A DNA stretch of 64,000 nucleotides from Alphaproteobacteria bacterium (lineage in GTDB: Bacteria > Pseudomonadota > Alphaproteobacteria > Micavibrionales > UBA2020). Made by a program: the position numbers and the translations under genes. The stretch spans positions 248,001 through 312,000 of the forward strand of contig JAICWS010000002.1 in assembly GCA_025934695.1 (NCBI GenBank). Reading direction: 5' to 3'. Each line of letters begins with the position of its first letter. Position 1 is the first letter of the stretch. This document shows positions 1 to 9,804 of this stretch, in pieces. The notes under the pieces are model-generated. The model worked only from the letters and a program-made list of their open reading frames with translations, did no database searches and was not told the origin of the DNA.

Positions 1-2098
<2,098 letters not shown>

Positions 2099-2156
2099 GA
2101 CTGTGTGGCCTCCTAGCAGGGTTTTGGTGTTTATTATGATTTTTTATCGTTTCCGT

Positions 2157-2185
2157 AAGGTACGGCTGTGAAAATTTTTTAGCAA
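2157..2185 (-). promoter_or_regulatory. Putative sigma-70 promoter of the Clp-type gene
   Basis: On the minus strand TTGCTA (2180-2185) and TACCTT (2157-2162) are separated by 17 nt, about 60 nt upstream of the ATG at 2098. The gene-free stretch 2099-2433 is very AT-rich compared with its surroundings and otherwise holds only the dyad listed separately. Confidence 0.45.
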
Positions 2186-2190
2186 GGTAA

Positions 2191-2209
2191 AATTACAGAA
2201 AGTGTAATT
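2191..2209. promoter_or_regulatory. Inverted repeat upstream of the Clp-type promoter
   Basis: AATTACA and TGTAATT form a perfect 7-bp inverted repeat with a 5-nt spacer, directly upstream of the putative -35 box. The position fits an operator or activator site. No regulator is identified. Similar AT-rich words (AATTTACAG, TTATTACA) occur further upstream. Confidence 0.35.
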
Positions 2210-2433
2210 CTCTCGGCGTAAAATTCTAAAAAACAATGAAATATAGAAACTTTATTACAAAAATCTAGAATTATGGAAATAATACCCTGAATTTACAGGA
2301 TAATTATAGAAATTGGGCGGAATTTCGAGGGGAGAATCAGATGGTGGTTTCGCGACTCGCGCTAATTATGTGAATTAAATCAATGATGTTCACATTATAT
2401 GAGTCGCTGTCAACAAACCGGAAACGGCGATTT

Positions 2434-3003
2434 TCACGGTTGAAACAGAGGGCTGATGATTTTGGTGTAATAATGCCCGGCAATGATGCGGTTATTCACG
2501 AAAGCATAGGCGGGGTTGGTGCCCCAGCGGCGGTAGCCCATGGCTTCATAGAGGCGGATGGCGGCCTCCTGCGTTTCGCGGACGTCGAGGTTGAGAACCT
2601 TATAACCCATCTCCAGCGCCAGTTTTTCGGCGGTTTCGATCAGCTTGCGGCCCGCGCCATGGCCGCGCGCCCAGGGCGCCACGAAGCTTGCCAGCACCTG
2701 CGCCGAGAAAGATTGCGCCTCATTGTGGCGGCTGGGCTCGACCAGTTGGGCCGCGCCGCAGACGACGCCGTCCATGCGCGCCAGCATCAGGTGACGCTCG
2801 GGCACCACGAGCACGCCTTTCCAGTAGCGCTCCAGCACTTCGCGCGCGGGCAGGCTGACCCAGCCGAAGCCGCCGCCGCCCTCGATGGCCGCGTCGGTCG
2901 CGTCGCAGAGGTCGTTGAGATCGGCAGGGGGCAGGCGGTCCATGATCTCGATAGTCACAAACGGGTCGGCCTGCACGGCTTTGCGCGATTGAGCCTGCGT
3001 CAT
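2434..3003 (-). CDS. GNAT-family N-acetyltransferase
   Basis: The 189-residue protein has the GNAT acyl-CoA-binding pattern: a beta strand FVAPWARGHGAGRKLIETAE (the Q/RxxGxG/A-type loop), followed by LNLDVRETQEAAIRLYEAMGYRR, the usual motif B with the 'ARLYEKLGF'-like helix. It would transfer an acetyl group from acetyl-CoA to an amine; the substrate is unknown. The ATG at 3003 is preferred over an upstream GTG because AAAGG lies about 10 nt before it. The gene stands alone on the minus strand. Confidence 0.8.
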   Translation of the reverse strand: MTQAQSRKAVQADPFVTIEIMDRLPPADLNDLCDATDAAIEGGGGFGWVSLPAREVLERYWKGVLVVPERHLMLARMDGVVCGAAQLVEPSRHNEAQSFSAQVLASFVAPWARGHGAGRKLIETAEKLALEMGYKVLNLDVRETQEAAIRLYEAMGYRRWGTNPAYAFVNNRIIAGHYYTKIISPLFQP

Positions 3004-3168
3004 GGAAGATCTGCCTTTCACTTGCTTTGATGTGCGGAATATAACATGAAATTCCGGCGTCTTAAATGGGCCGTTTTGTTTTCAGAACAAGAGGGGTGGT
3101 GGGGAAAATAGAAATTTCGGGGGAGAGGAATGCCGTTTATGCCGATGCCATCGGCATTCCCGGCATTA

Positions 3169-3783
3169 TCAGGCGTTTTGCGGTCCGTTGGGCTTGCGCT
3201 TGCGTCCGGCCGCGAAGCCGAGCATGAAGCTGCCCGCCAGCGCCATGCCCATCAGCGCGCCCGCTTCTTCGGCGGTCTGCAGGCCTTCATGGTCTTTGGC
3301 GGCATAGGCCAGCATGCAATCCTGCGTGCGCTCCGCCGTTTCCACGCGGTCGCGCGTCAGCAGCACGTCGTTCAGGGCTTCATTGCGCTCGCGCACGCTC
3401 AAGGGGTTCTGGTCCTGGAAACGGAAGACGACGCCGTCGTCCGCGCCCAGCTTGTTGAACCGGTCGGCCAGCTTTCCGACATCGGCCTCGCTGATCGTCC
3501 GGTCCAGGATAACATCGGAAATGAAGGCGCGCTTCCAGCGCTCGAGCTTCGAGCCCGCATCCTCGTCTGAACTTTGGGCGAGGCTCAGCTGCTTGTCCGC
3601 GATGACCTTGATGCGGTCTTCGTACACGGCGACCGCCTTGACGGATTCAGGCGAATGATGCGCGTCCAGCGTGCCATGGGTGGAATGATAGCCATAGCCG
3701 CCAAGGCCCGCGCCCGCGATGCCCAGCGCGATCACGGCTGCCGCCTGGCGGAAGGCTTTTTTCAGGTCGAAATGCGCACTCAT
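3169..3783 (-). CDS. Hypothetical membrane protein with two terminal hydrophobic segments
   Basis: This 204-residue protein has a hydrophobic helix at about residues 12-32 (AAAVIALGIAGAGLGGYGY), a mostly charged soluble middle with a predicted helical character, and a second hydrophobic segment near residues 178-193 (ALMGMALAGSFMLGFAAG) followed by a basic tail RKRKP. The middle region would therefore lie on one side of the membrane, most likely the periplasm. I do not recognise the family. It is divergent from the ankyrin operon and shares the 158-bp upstream region with it. Confidence 0.6.
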   Translation of the reverse strand: MSAHFDLKKAFRQAAAVIALGIAGAGLGGYGYHSTHGTLDAHHSPESVKAVAVYEDRIKVIADKQLSLAQSSDEDAGSKLERWKRAFISDVILDRTISEADVGKLADRFNKLGADDGVVFRFQDQNPLSVRERNEALNDVLLTRDRVETAERTQDCMLAYAAKDHEGLQTAEEAGALMGMALAGSFMLGFAAGRKRKPNGPQNA

Positions 3784-3930
3784 GCTTTGTGGCCTTGGGC
3801 TGAATCACTGCAGGGTTTAAAACTGGTCTAAGTTAATATCATTGCCATAATATAACAAGCACTATTTTGCGGCACGGCATGCGAATGGTAATCACTTGAT
3901 CGCAAACATGATTTCAGGAGACTCCTTTTA

Positions 3931-3959
3931 TTGACATAAGTTTGGTCAATTCGTATGAT
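3931..3959 (+). promoter_or_regulatory. Sigma-70 promoter of the ankyrin operon
   Basis: A consensus -35 TTGACA (3931-3936) and TATGAT (3954-3959) are separated by exactly 17 nt. The predicted start of transcription is near 3966, which rules out the TTG at 3942 as a start codon and supports the ATG at 4008. Confidence 0.75.
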
Positions 3960-4007
3960 GACAACGACGCCGAACTTTGGAAAATAAGAGGTTCTTCAAA
4001 AGCCGCT

Positions 4008-4577
4008 ATGGCCGCCCTCGACGCGAAACAACAGGCCTCCCTGAACGCCGTACTTTATGACGCGGTCATCAGCCGTAACCTGGACCGGGTCAAGCTGTGC
4101 ATCTCCCGCGGCTCCCAGCTGGGACCGGCGGACATGGGGAGTTACTTCAGCGCGCGCAGCGAAAACCCGGTCCCGCTGGCGCATCTCGCCTACCGCTATC
4201 ACAAACCCGAAGTGCTCGAAACGCTCGTCAAAAGCGGCATGCCCATCGATCAGCCGGATAGCGGCGGTTACACCGCGCTCGCGCGCGCGGTGCGCGACCA
4301 GAACCTCGCCTGCGTCAAGCAGCTCCTCGAACTCGGCGCCAATCCGCTTTCGGCCTCCTCGAACGGCTGGACCATCCTTGCCATGGCGCGCGAGGACGAT
4401 AATCGCGGCGCGGGTCACGACGCGATCATCGACGCGCTCCTGAACGCGCTGCCCGCCGCGGGCGGCGACTTCAACGCGGCCGCGCCCAACGCGCGCGGCG
4501 TCGCCACCTCGGAAGACATCCAGGTCAGCAAGCCCATCAGCCTCGCGCCGCACCGGAAAGGCGGGTTCGAGCTATGA
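4008..4577 (+). CDS. Ankyrin-repeat protein A, first gene of a six-gene ankyrin operon
   Basis: The 189-residue protein carries ankyrin repeats over roughly residues 15-140 (for example YTALARAVRDQNLACVKQLL followed by ELGANPL), then an Ala/Gly-rich linker and the tail DIQVSKPISLAPHRKGGFEL. The start at 4008 (MAALDAKQQA) aligns with the start of the next gene (MTLDAKQQA) and lies downstream of the consensus promoter. It overlaps the next gene by the ATGA of stop and start. There is no signal peptide, so it is a cytoplasmic or translocated protein. The conserved tail is the reason to suspect secretion by the neighbouring Dot-like system; that is inference. Confidence 0.85.
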   Translation: MAALDAKQQASLNAVLYDAVISRNLDRVKLCISRGSQLGPADMGSYFSARSENPVPLAHLAYRYHKPEVLETLVKSGMPIDQPDSGGYTALARAVRDQNLACVKQLLELGANPLSASSNGWTILAMAREDDNRGAGHDAIIDALLNALPAAGGDFNAAAPNARGVATSEDIQVSKPISLAPHRKGGFEL

Positions 4578-5176
4578 CGCTGGACGCCAAGCAGCAGGCG
4601 ATCATGGACAACCTGCTTATCGAAGCGGTGGGAAACAAGGATCTCGCGCACATCAAGGCCTATGTCGCGAAGGGCGCGAACGTCCACGTCAAGGTCAACG
4701 CGAACCAGACCGTGCGCATGAGCGGCACCTATACGTCGAACGGGACCGCGCCCTTGTATCACAAGATGTTCGACGAAGCTTTCACCTACGACGTCTCTGA
4801 CTTCTTCTTTGCCCAGGGCGTCAATGTCGACGTCAAAAATTTCAAGGGCAATACGCCGCTCATGCTGTCGGTCAAGAACGGCAATCTTGCGCTCGTCAAA
4901 TACTTCCTGCGCAAGGGCGCCGATCCGCTCGCCACCAACGACGACGGCCAGATCGTCCTCGACGAGGCGCGCAAGCTGAGGTCTTACGACTGCAGTTTCC
5001 GTCAGAATATCATCGACGAGCTGGTGGCCGCGATGTCGGCGTCCGCGGCCGCCAAACCCGCCGCGCCGGTCCCGGCCAAGGCGGCGGAGGCGGTCGAAAC
5101 GACCCGCGACATCCAGACTCTCAAACCCATCGAATTCGCGCCGCGCAAGAAGACCGGCGGCGGCTTTAACCTGTGA
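4574..5176 (+). CDS. Ankyrin-repeat protein B
   Basis: This 200-residue paralogue of protein A starts MTLDAKQQAIMDNLLIEAV and has repeats such as NTPLMLSVKNGNLALVKYFL followed by RKGADPL. An Ala/Pro-rich linker follows (residues 155-175), then a C-terminal tail beginning DIQTLKPIEFAPRKK and ending GGFNL. Translation is coupled to the preceding gene through an ATGA overlap. It lacks a signal peptide and membrane segments. The repeats mediate protein-protein contact in known ankyrin proteins; the partner is unknown. Confidence 0.85.
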   Translation: MTLDAKQQAIMDNLLIEAVGNKDLAHIKAYVAKGANVHVKVNANQTVRMSGTYTSNGTAPLYHKMFDEAFTYDVSDFFFAQGVNVDVKNFKGNTPLMLSVKNGNLALVKYFLRKGADPLATNDDGQIVLDEARKLRSYDCSFRQNIIDELVAAMSASAAAKPAAPVPAKAAEAVETTRDIQTLKPIEFAPRKKTGGGFNL

Positions 5177-5191
5177 GGAAGGCGGCTTAAC

Positions 5192-5629
5192 GTGGACCCC
5201 CATTCGATATCCGAATCCCAGCAGAAGATCGTGGACGAGAATCTTATCGCCGCCATCTGGGATGCGGACCGCGAAAAGGCCGACCTCTGCCTGCGCAAGG
5301 GGGCCAACATCGACACGCGGTCGACCTGGTACGGACGCACGGCGCTCATGATTGCCGTGACGAGGGGCAGCGAGGACCTCGTAACTTTCCTCCTCGAGCG
5401 CAAGGCGGATGTCTTCGTCAAGGACGAGAACGGAAAAACCGCTTTCGACCTCGTCTCGGAAATCAGCGATTCCACGCGGAGAAAAAAAATCAACCGGCTG
5501 TTGCTCAACGCGCTTCCCGACGCGGAAACACCCGCCGCGGAAACGCCTGCGGCCCGCGACGATATCGCGGTCCTCAAGCCCATCGAATTCGACCGCCGCA
5601 AGAAAAGCGGCGGTTCGTTTCAACTGTAG
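5192..5629 (+). CDS. Ankyrin-repeat protein C
   Basis: The 145-residue protein begins at GTG 5192, preceded by a GGAAGG-type RBS. It contains about two to three ankyrin repeats (RTALMIAVTRGSEDLVTFLL, then ERKADVF) and the same type of tail, starting DIAVLKPIEFDRRKK and ending GSFQL. It is close in sequence to the next protein, D (both have DLCLRKGA/DLCLKKGA and a similar third repeat ending in SALP/NALP), so the pair looks like a recent tandem duplication. Confidence 0.82.
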   Translation: MDPHSISESQQKIVDENLIAAIWDADREKADLCLRKGANIDTRSTWYGRTALMIAVTRGSEDLVTFLLERKADVFVKDENGKTAFDLVSEISDSTRRKKINRLLLNALPDAETPAAETPAARDDIAVLKPIEFDRRKKSGGSFQL

Positions 5630-5639
5630 GAGAAACGGC

Positions 5640-6137
5640 GTGGTGGCGCAGGACGATATCGATCCAGAACAGGCAAAGATCGTTGACGCCATGATCCTCC
5701 AGGCGGTCAGCGACGTGAATTACGAGCGCGTCGACCTATGCCTCAAAAAAGGCGCCGACATCGACGCCCGCAACGGCCAGGGACGGACGCCGCTCATGAT
5801 GGCGGTCTGGAACGAAAACCCCAGCATGGTGCAATATCTTCTGGCGCGCCGGCCGTCCCTGTTCCTCAAGGACAGTTCGAACAAGACGGCCTTCGACCTC
5901 ATCACGGACGTGCGCGACGCCGCCAAGCGCCAGAAAATAACCGATATCCTGCTGAGTGCGCTGCCCGACCATGTGCGCAAGCGCGCAGCCTCGCCCCAGC
6001 AGGTGGCGGCGCTCGCCGAAGCGGATGCGCAGGCGCGCGAAAAATCGATGTCCGACGTGACGACCAGCGCGGACATCACGGTGTCGCCGCCCATCGTCCT
6101 GCCGCGGCGCAACCCGCCCAAAGGCTTCACCCTATGA
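5640..6137 (+). CDS. Ankyrin-repeat protein D
   Basis: The GTG at 5640 is chosen because AGGAG lies 7 nt upstream; the frame extends further 5' but only as an overlap of gene C. The 165-residue protein has repeats RTPLMMAVWNENPSMVQYLL and NKTAFDLITDVRDAAKRQKI, a helical Ala/Glu-rich linker, and the tail DITVSPPIVLPRRNPP ending GFTL, the most diverged of the five long tails. The stop codon overlaps the start of gene E (ATGA). Confidence 0.8.
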   Translation: MVAQDDIDPEQAKIVDAMILQAVSDVNYERVDLCLKKGADIDARNGQGRTPLMMAVWNENPSMVQYLLARRPSLFLKDSSNKTAFDLITDVRDAAKRQKITDILLSALPDHVRKRAASPQQVAALAEADAQAREKSMSDVTTSADITVSPPIVLPRRNPPKGFTL

Positions 6138-6712
6138 CCGACCTGACGCGCGAGCAGAAAGAGGCGCTGGGCCGCATGATGATCGAGGGCGCGAAGAAGG
6201 GCGATCCCGACATCGTGCGCGGATGCCTCAAGCGTGGGGGCGATCCCGACGTGCCCGTCCAGGACGGGGACGGCGGTCCCAAAAGGCCGGTGCTGCACTG
6301 GATGACGTCTCATTTCAACGAGGCGGCCGCCCAGGCGCTTGTCGACGGCGGCGCGAACATCGAGGCGCGGGACGCCGACGGCGAGACGGCGCTGTTCGGC
6401 GCGATCCGCGCGTACAACGCATTGGCGGTCGAATTCCTGATGAAAAACGGGGCGGATCCGCTTGCGCAGAGCGCGAACAATACCGTGGCGCTCGATGCCG
6501 CGCGCCGGCTCGACACGAATTTCCAATCCTACCGCGAAAATCGCGACAGGATCATCAAGTCCCTGACGAAAGACCGCGGCCCGCCCCCGGAGCGCGTGAA
6601 GAAGCCTGCGGCTAAACCCGCGCAGGACACGCAGAAGGACATCCAGGTTCTCAAGCCCATTTCACTGCAGCCGCCGCACAAGAAAGAGGGCGGCCTCGGT
6701 TTTAATCTTTAG
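6134..6712 (+). CDS. Ankyrin-repeat protein E
   Basis: The 192-residue protein starts at ATG 6134 (MTDLTREQKEALGRMMIEG), coupled to gene D. Repeats include KRPVLHWMTSHFNEAAAQAL, ETALFGAIRAYNALAVEFLM and KNGADPL. The basic Pro-rich linker (PPPERVKKPAAKPAQ) leads into a tail starting DIQVLKPISLQPPHKK and ending LGFNL. Organisation matches proteins A-D: N-terminal ankyrin repeats, low-complexity linker, conserved tail. Confidence 0.83.
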   Translation: MTDLTREQKEALGRMMIEGAKKGDPDIVRGCLKRGGDPDVPVQDGDGGPKRPVLHWMTSHFNEAAAQALVDGGANIEARDADGETALFGAIRAYNALAVEFLMKNGADPLAQSANNTVALDAARRLDTNFQSYRENRDRIIKSLTKDRGPPPERVKKPAAKPAQDTQKDIQVLKPISLQPPHKKEGGLGFNL

Positions 6713-6721
6713 GAGTAAGCT

Positions 6722-7861
6722 ATGGCTTTCAGCATATTCAATTCGCGGGCGCGCGCGCAGAAGACGCGCAACTGGGACTTCCTGGTGGCTTGCGAAAGCG
6801 GCGACTGGATGGGCGCAGTGAAGCTGCTCAACGAGGGCGCCGAGCTCGAAACGACGGACGCTGCGGGCGACAACGCGTTAAGCCTCGCCGCCGCCGCGGG
6901 GCAGGCCTTCGTCGCCGACAACTTGCTCGCGCGGGGCGTTCCCGTGGCAGGGCGCAACCAGCGCGGCGAAACCGCGCTTCATAAAGCGGCCGCCGCGGGC
7001 GCGGTCGACTGCATGCGCCTGCTGCTCGAGCACGGCGCGGCCATCGACGCCGTCGACCAGTCGGGAACGACGCCGCTCGGCGCCGCCGTCGGGTCATGGA
7101 ATTTCGATGCGGCTCGGCTGCTTGTCGAAAAGAAGGCCGATGTGAACCTGCGCATGGACGGCACCACGCCCTTGCTGCGCGCGGCTGAAAAAGGCCGCAA
7201 TGATTTCGTCAAGCTGCTGATCGACGCGGGCGCGGATGCTTCCACGATCGGAAAGTCGCGGCGCACGCCGCTCATGGCCGCCGCCGCGGAGGGCGCGACC
7301 GACCTCGTGCGCCTGTTGCTCGCCGCGAAGGATTGCGGCCTGAACGCGCGCGACGGCGACAACTGGACGGCGCTCGCCCATGCCGCGGACAACGGCCATT
7401 ACGATGTCGTGAAGCTGCTGATCGACGCGGGCGCGGATTTCGATACGGTGGATAGTGACGGCCGCACGCCCTTTTCCCGCGCGACCTCCGACAACCGCAC
7501 GGAAATCATGACGCTGCTCCACGACCGCGGCGCGCGCCTCGACGTTCGCAACCGGGACGGCAACACGCCGCTGCACATCGCGATCTCCAATGAATATAAC
7601 GAGGCCGTCCGCCTGCTGCTGCGGTGGGGCGCCGATCTCGACATCCGCGACAGCGACAACCAGACCGCGGCCGAAATCGCGGAATCCGCGAACGAGGACA
7701 TCGAGAACCTTATCAGTGACGAAGAGGAGCTGCGCCGTTGCGGCCGCGCTCCATCACAGCAGAAGAAAGAACCCGCGCCGGCGGCGGCTGTCGCTCCCGA
7801 GTCTCCCGCCGCCGTGAACGAAAACGATCCGGCATCGCCGCGCCGGCAGTTTCGTCTCTGA
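6722..7861 (+). CDS. Ankyrin-repeat protein F, long member (about nine repeats)
   Basis: This is the largest of the operon at 379 residues, with roughly nine consecutive, well-formed 33-residue ankyrin repeats from about residue 20 to 320 (e.g. GETALHKAAAAGAVDCMRLL, NTPLHIAISNEYNEAVRLLL). An Ala/Pro-rich linker precedes the C-terminus SPRRQFRL. It lacks the DIxxLKPI part of the tail of A-E but keeps the terminal Phe-x-Leu. AGGAG lies 6 nt before the ATG. The N-terminus (MAFSIFNSRARAQKTR) is basic and not a cleavable signal peptide. Confidence 0.87.
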   Translation: MAFSIFNSRARAQKTRNWDFLVACESGDWMGAVKLLNEGAELETTDAAGDNALSLAAAAGQAFVADNLLARGVPVAGRNQRGETALHKAAAAGAVDCMRLLLEHGAAIDAVDQSGTTPLGAAVGSWNFDAARLLVEKKADVNLRMDGTTPLLRAAEKGRNDFVKLLIDAGADASTIGKSRRTPLMAAAAEGATDLVRLLLAAKDCGLNARDGDNWTALAHAADNGHYDVVKLLIDAGADFDTVDSDGRTPFSRATSDNRTEIMTLLHDRGARLDVRNRDGNTPLHIAISNEYNEAVRLLLRWGADLDIRDSDNQTAAEIAESANEDIENLISDEEELRRCGRAPSQQKKEPAPAAAVAPESPAAVNENDPASPRRQFRL

Positions 7862-7950
7862 CAATTTTTTGCGCGGGTCCAAAGTGCCTTGCGGCCTATC
7901 CTGATTATGCTCAATTGGCAGGCTCTAAAAGACTGGCGATGGGGCATTCA

Positions 7951-8085
7951 TTGGACAAAAATGCCTAGTTAACCTATTGTATATAAAGGTAATTAATTAT
8001 TTCCCCTTTACTCGCGGCGGGTCGGCATTATGTCGTTAAACTCAACGATGCTATAATGGAGGATATCTTCATTCGGAAATCCTCC
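7951..8085 (+). promoter_or_regulatory. Putative promoter region of the secretion cluster, with a dyad at the -10 box
   Basis: The 350-bp gap 7862-8211 holds two candidate promoters: TTGGAC (7951-7956) with TATTGT (7975-7980, spacer 18), and a perfect -10 TATAAT at 8052-8057 with a weak -35 (TTATGT, 8028-8033). Immediately after TATAAT is an inverted repeat GGAGGAT (8058-8064) / ATCCTCC (8079-8085). The leader to the TTG start at 8212 would be about 145 nt. Confidence 0.4.
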
Positions 8086-8211
8086 CCCGGTCGGGCAGAC
8101 CTCGGCAATGTCCAAAAACTTGTCCGCCGGGCCAATATTGATTAGTTTAAGGTGCGTGGGTTTTTGATCGTTCCGGGGACGCCGCTTGTCAGGCGGCAAA
8201 GAGGGTAGCTG

Positions 8212-9072
8212 TTGTTAAAGGGCAAAAGCTTGAAGAGTTTCGTGGTGACGATGATGCTGGCGGTGATGCTGGCCGTGGCAGGTGTTGCCGTGGCGGACAG
8301 CGGTTCAGCGCCCGCGGCGAAAGCATCCTCTCCGGCGGATAACCCTGCGTTCAAGAAGTTTCTGGACGAGGGTGGGCGGATCGAATTTATCGGCCATGCT
8401 TACGGCGTCGACGGGTGGCTGCTGATCCACAAGGACAACAAGTTCACGACGATCTATACGACGGCCGACGGCGGATTTATCAAGGGCGGCCTCTTCGACC
8501 AGCAGGGCCAGCCGGTGACGGCGCAGCAGATCGCGGCTTTCCGCGCCCGCATGAACGGCGCGCAGGGCGCGGTGCCGGGCGCCGAGAAGGGGAACGGATC
8601 GAAGGCCGAGGCCGTTTACGCGCGGGTTGAAAAAGCGAACTGGGTGCGTGTCGGCAGCAAGGATGCGCCCTATCTGTATATGTTCATCAACGTGGGGTGC
8701 CCGCACTGCCAGGAACTCTGGAAGAAGCTGCAGCCCTCGGTAAAGGCAGGGACGCTGCAGTTGCGCATCGTGCCCTTCGGCGAAAAACCTGAGAACCGCG
8801 AAGGCGGCGCCGCGCTCCTCTCGGTCGACAAGCCGGGCGAGGCCTGGCAGGACTATATGGACGGCAAACAGGATGCGCTGGCGAAAGAAAAAATCCGCGG
8901 CGACGCGCTGAAGGAGATCGACGAGAACACGAAGCTGGTGCAGGCGACGGAAATTCCGGGACCGCTGCCCTTCACGATCTACCGCAAGCTGACTGACGGA
9001 CAAGTGACGGCGATTGTCGGCGAGCCCGACAATATAATGGTGGTCCAGGCGGACCTGATGAAGAACGACTAA
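8212..9072 (+). CDS. DsbC/DsbG-like periplasmic thiol-disulfide protein
   Basis: The 286-residue protein has an N-terminal signal peptide (hydrophobic stretch about residues 10-28, then VADSG), a DsbC-like N-terminal domain (GGRIEFIGHAYGVDGWLL), and a thioredoxin fold with the redox motif C163-P-H-C166 and a cis-Pro candidate in GPLPFT. In its family it would isomerise or reduce disulfides of exported proteins. It stands immediately before the transglycosylase and dot genes, and the exported paralogues downstream are rich in cysteine, so a role in folding them is plausible inference. The TTG start has AGAGGG about 7 nt upstream. Confidence 0.78.
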   Translation: MLKGKSLKSFVVTMMLAVMLAVAGVAVADSGSAPAAKASSPADNPAFKKFLDEGGRIEFIGHAYGVDGWLLIHKDNKFTTIYTTADGGFIKGGLFDQQGQPVTAQQIAAFRARMNGAQGAVPGAEKGNGSKAEAVYARVEKANWVRVGSKDAPYLYMFINVGCPHCQELWKKLQPSVKAGTLQLRIVPFGEKPENREGGAALLSVDKPGEAWQDYMDGKQDALAKEKIRGDALKEIDENTKLVQATEIPGPLPFTIYRKLTDGQVTAIVGEPDNIMVVQADLMKND

Positions 9073-9104
9073 AAGTCTAAAGAAGAAAAAAAAGGAGGGT
9101 CGAT

Positions 9105-9572
9105 ATGATCACAGCTCAGGCGCTGGCGCTTTGCATTTTTACTGCGGCCCAGACCTATTCCGTGCCGCCAACCGTCATCCTGGGCGTGCTCAACGTCGAG
9201 TCCGGCAAGGTCGGCATGGCTCAGCCCAACACCAACGGCACCTACGACCTCGGCCCCATGCAGATCAACACGATCTGGGTGCCGGAGCTCGCGAATTACT
9301 GGCGCGTTCCCGAAAAGACGGCCCTGCGCTGGGTGCGCGACGACGCTTGCGTCAACGTCGGCGTCGGCGCCTGGATCCTGCGCAAGAAGATGAACGAAAC
9401 CGGCAGTCTCGCGGGCGGCATCGCGGGCTATCACTCCGGCACGCGCGGCATCGGCGATTCATATCGTAACAAGGTGCTTGCGGCGATGCAGCGCTACAGG
9501 CTGGTGCGCCAGCCCTCCGATCTCGTTATGGGTTCCACGAACCGCGGATCGCGCCGTACGCCGACCGGCTGA
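9105..9572 (+). CDS. Lytic transglycosylase, IagB/VirB1-like
   Basis: This 155-residue protein has the SLT fold signatures: catalytic Glu in ILGVLNVESGKVG, then YDLGPMQINTIW, and AGYHSGTRG near the end. The N-terminus (ITAQALALCIFTAAQTYSVPP) may act as a short export signal. Such enzymes cut peptidoglycan locally so that secretion or conjugation machines can cross the wall. It has a very strong RBS (AGGAGGG) and lies between the DsbC-like gene and dotD, consistent with a role in assembly of the type IVB apparatus. Confidence 0.82.
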   Translation: MITAQALALCIFTAAQTYSVPPTVILGVLNVESGKVGMAQPNTNGTYDLGPMQINTIWVPELANYWRVPEKTALRWVRDDACVNVGVGAWILRKKMNETGSLAGGIAGYHSGTRGIGDSYRNKVLAAMQRYRLVRQPSDLVMGSTNRGSRRTPTG

Positions 9573-9655
9573 TGCGGCGATTTGCCGGCGAAAATTTCCG
9601 ATAACAAATTTTTTGGCGGTCAAGTCTCGCGGCTTGCGACTTCCGCGTCCCGCCA

Positions 9656-9683
9656 TTGACGGGAAAGTTTTCCAGATTAGATT
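9656..9683 (+). promoter_or_regulatory. Putative promoter upstream of dotD
   Basis: TTGACG (9656-9661) and TAGATT (9678-9683) are spaced by 16 nt, about 120 nt before the dotD start. The gap between the transglycosylase and dotD (232 bp) also carries the dyad at 9745-9764. Confidence 0.35.
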
Positions 9684-9744
9684 CATTTGAAAAAACTGGC
9701 GAAAACAGACGGTTGCCTGTTTGCTTTGCGGTCGAAACTGGTTA

Positions 9745-9764
9745 ATATCGTTTACTGACGATAT
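9745..9764. promoter_or_regulatory. Inverted repeat in the dotD leader
   Basis: ATATCGT and ACGATAT are perfect 7-bp arms separated by 6 nt (TTACTG), 41 bp before the dotD ATG. It could be an operator or an mRNA hairpin; no T-run follows, so it is not a terminator. Confidence 0.3.
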
Positions 9765-9804
9765 CTCCTCTAAAAAGTTTTGCGCAGTGATGGAAAAAGC
9801 AATC

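Noticed and set aside
3942-4007. TTG start at 3942 for the first ankyrin gene
   Set aside because: It lies between the -35 and -10 boxes of a consensus promoter; ATG 4008 aligns with the start of the paralogue at 4574.
4008-7861. Idea that the ankyrin operon is an antisense-overlapping toxin-antitoxin or defence island
   Set aside because: No nuclease, NTPase, reverse transcriptase or toxin-like domain occurs in or beside the operon; all members are repeat proteins with the same tail.
8008-8199. Small minus-strand open frame (63 residues) in the gap before the DsbC-like gene
   Set aside because: No RBS, no family, and it runs through the putative promoter and leader of the secretion cluster.
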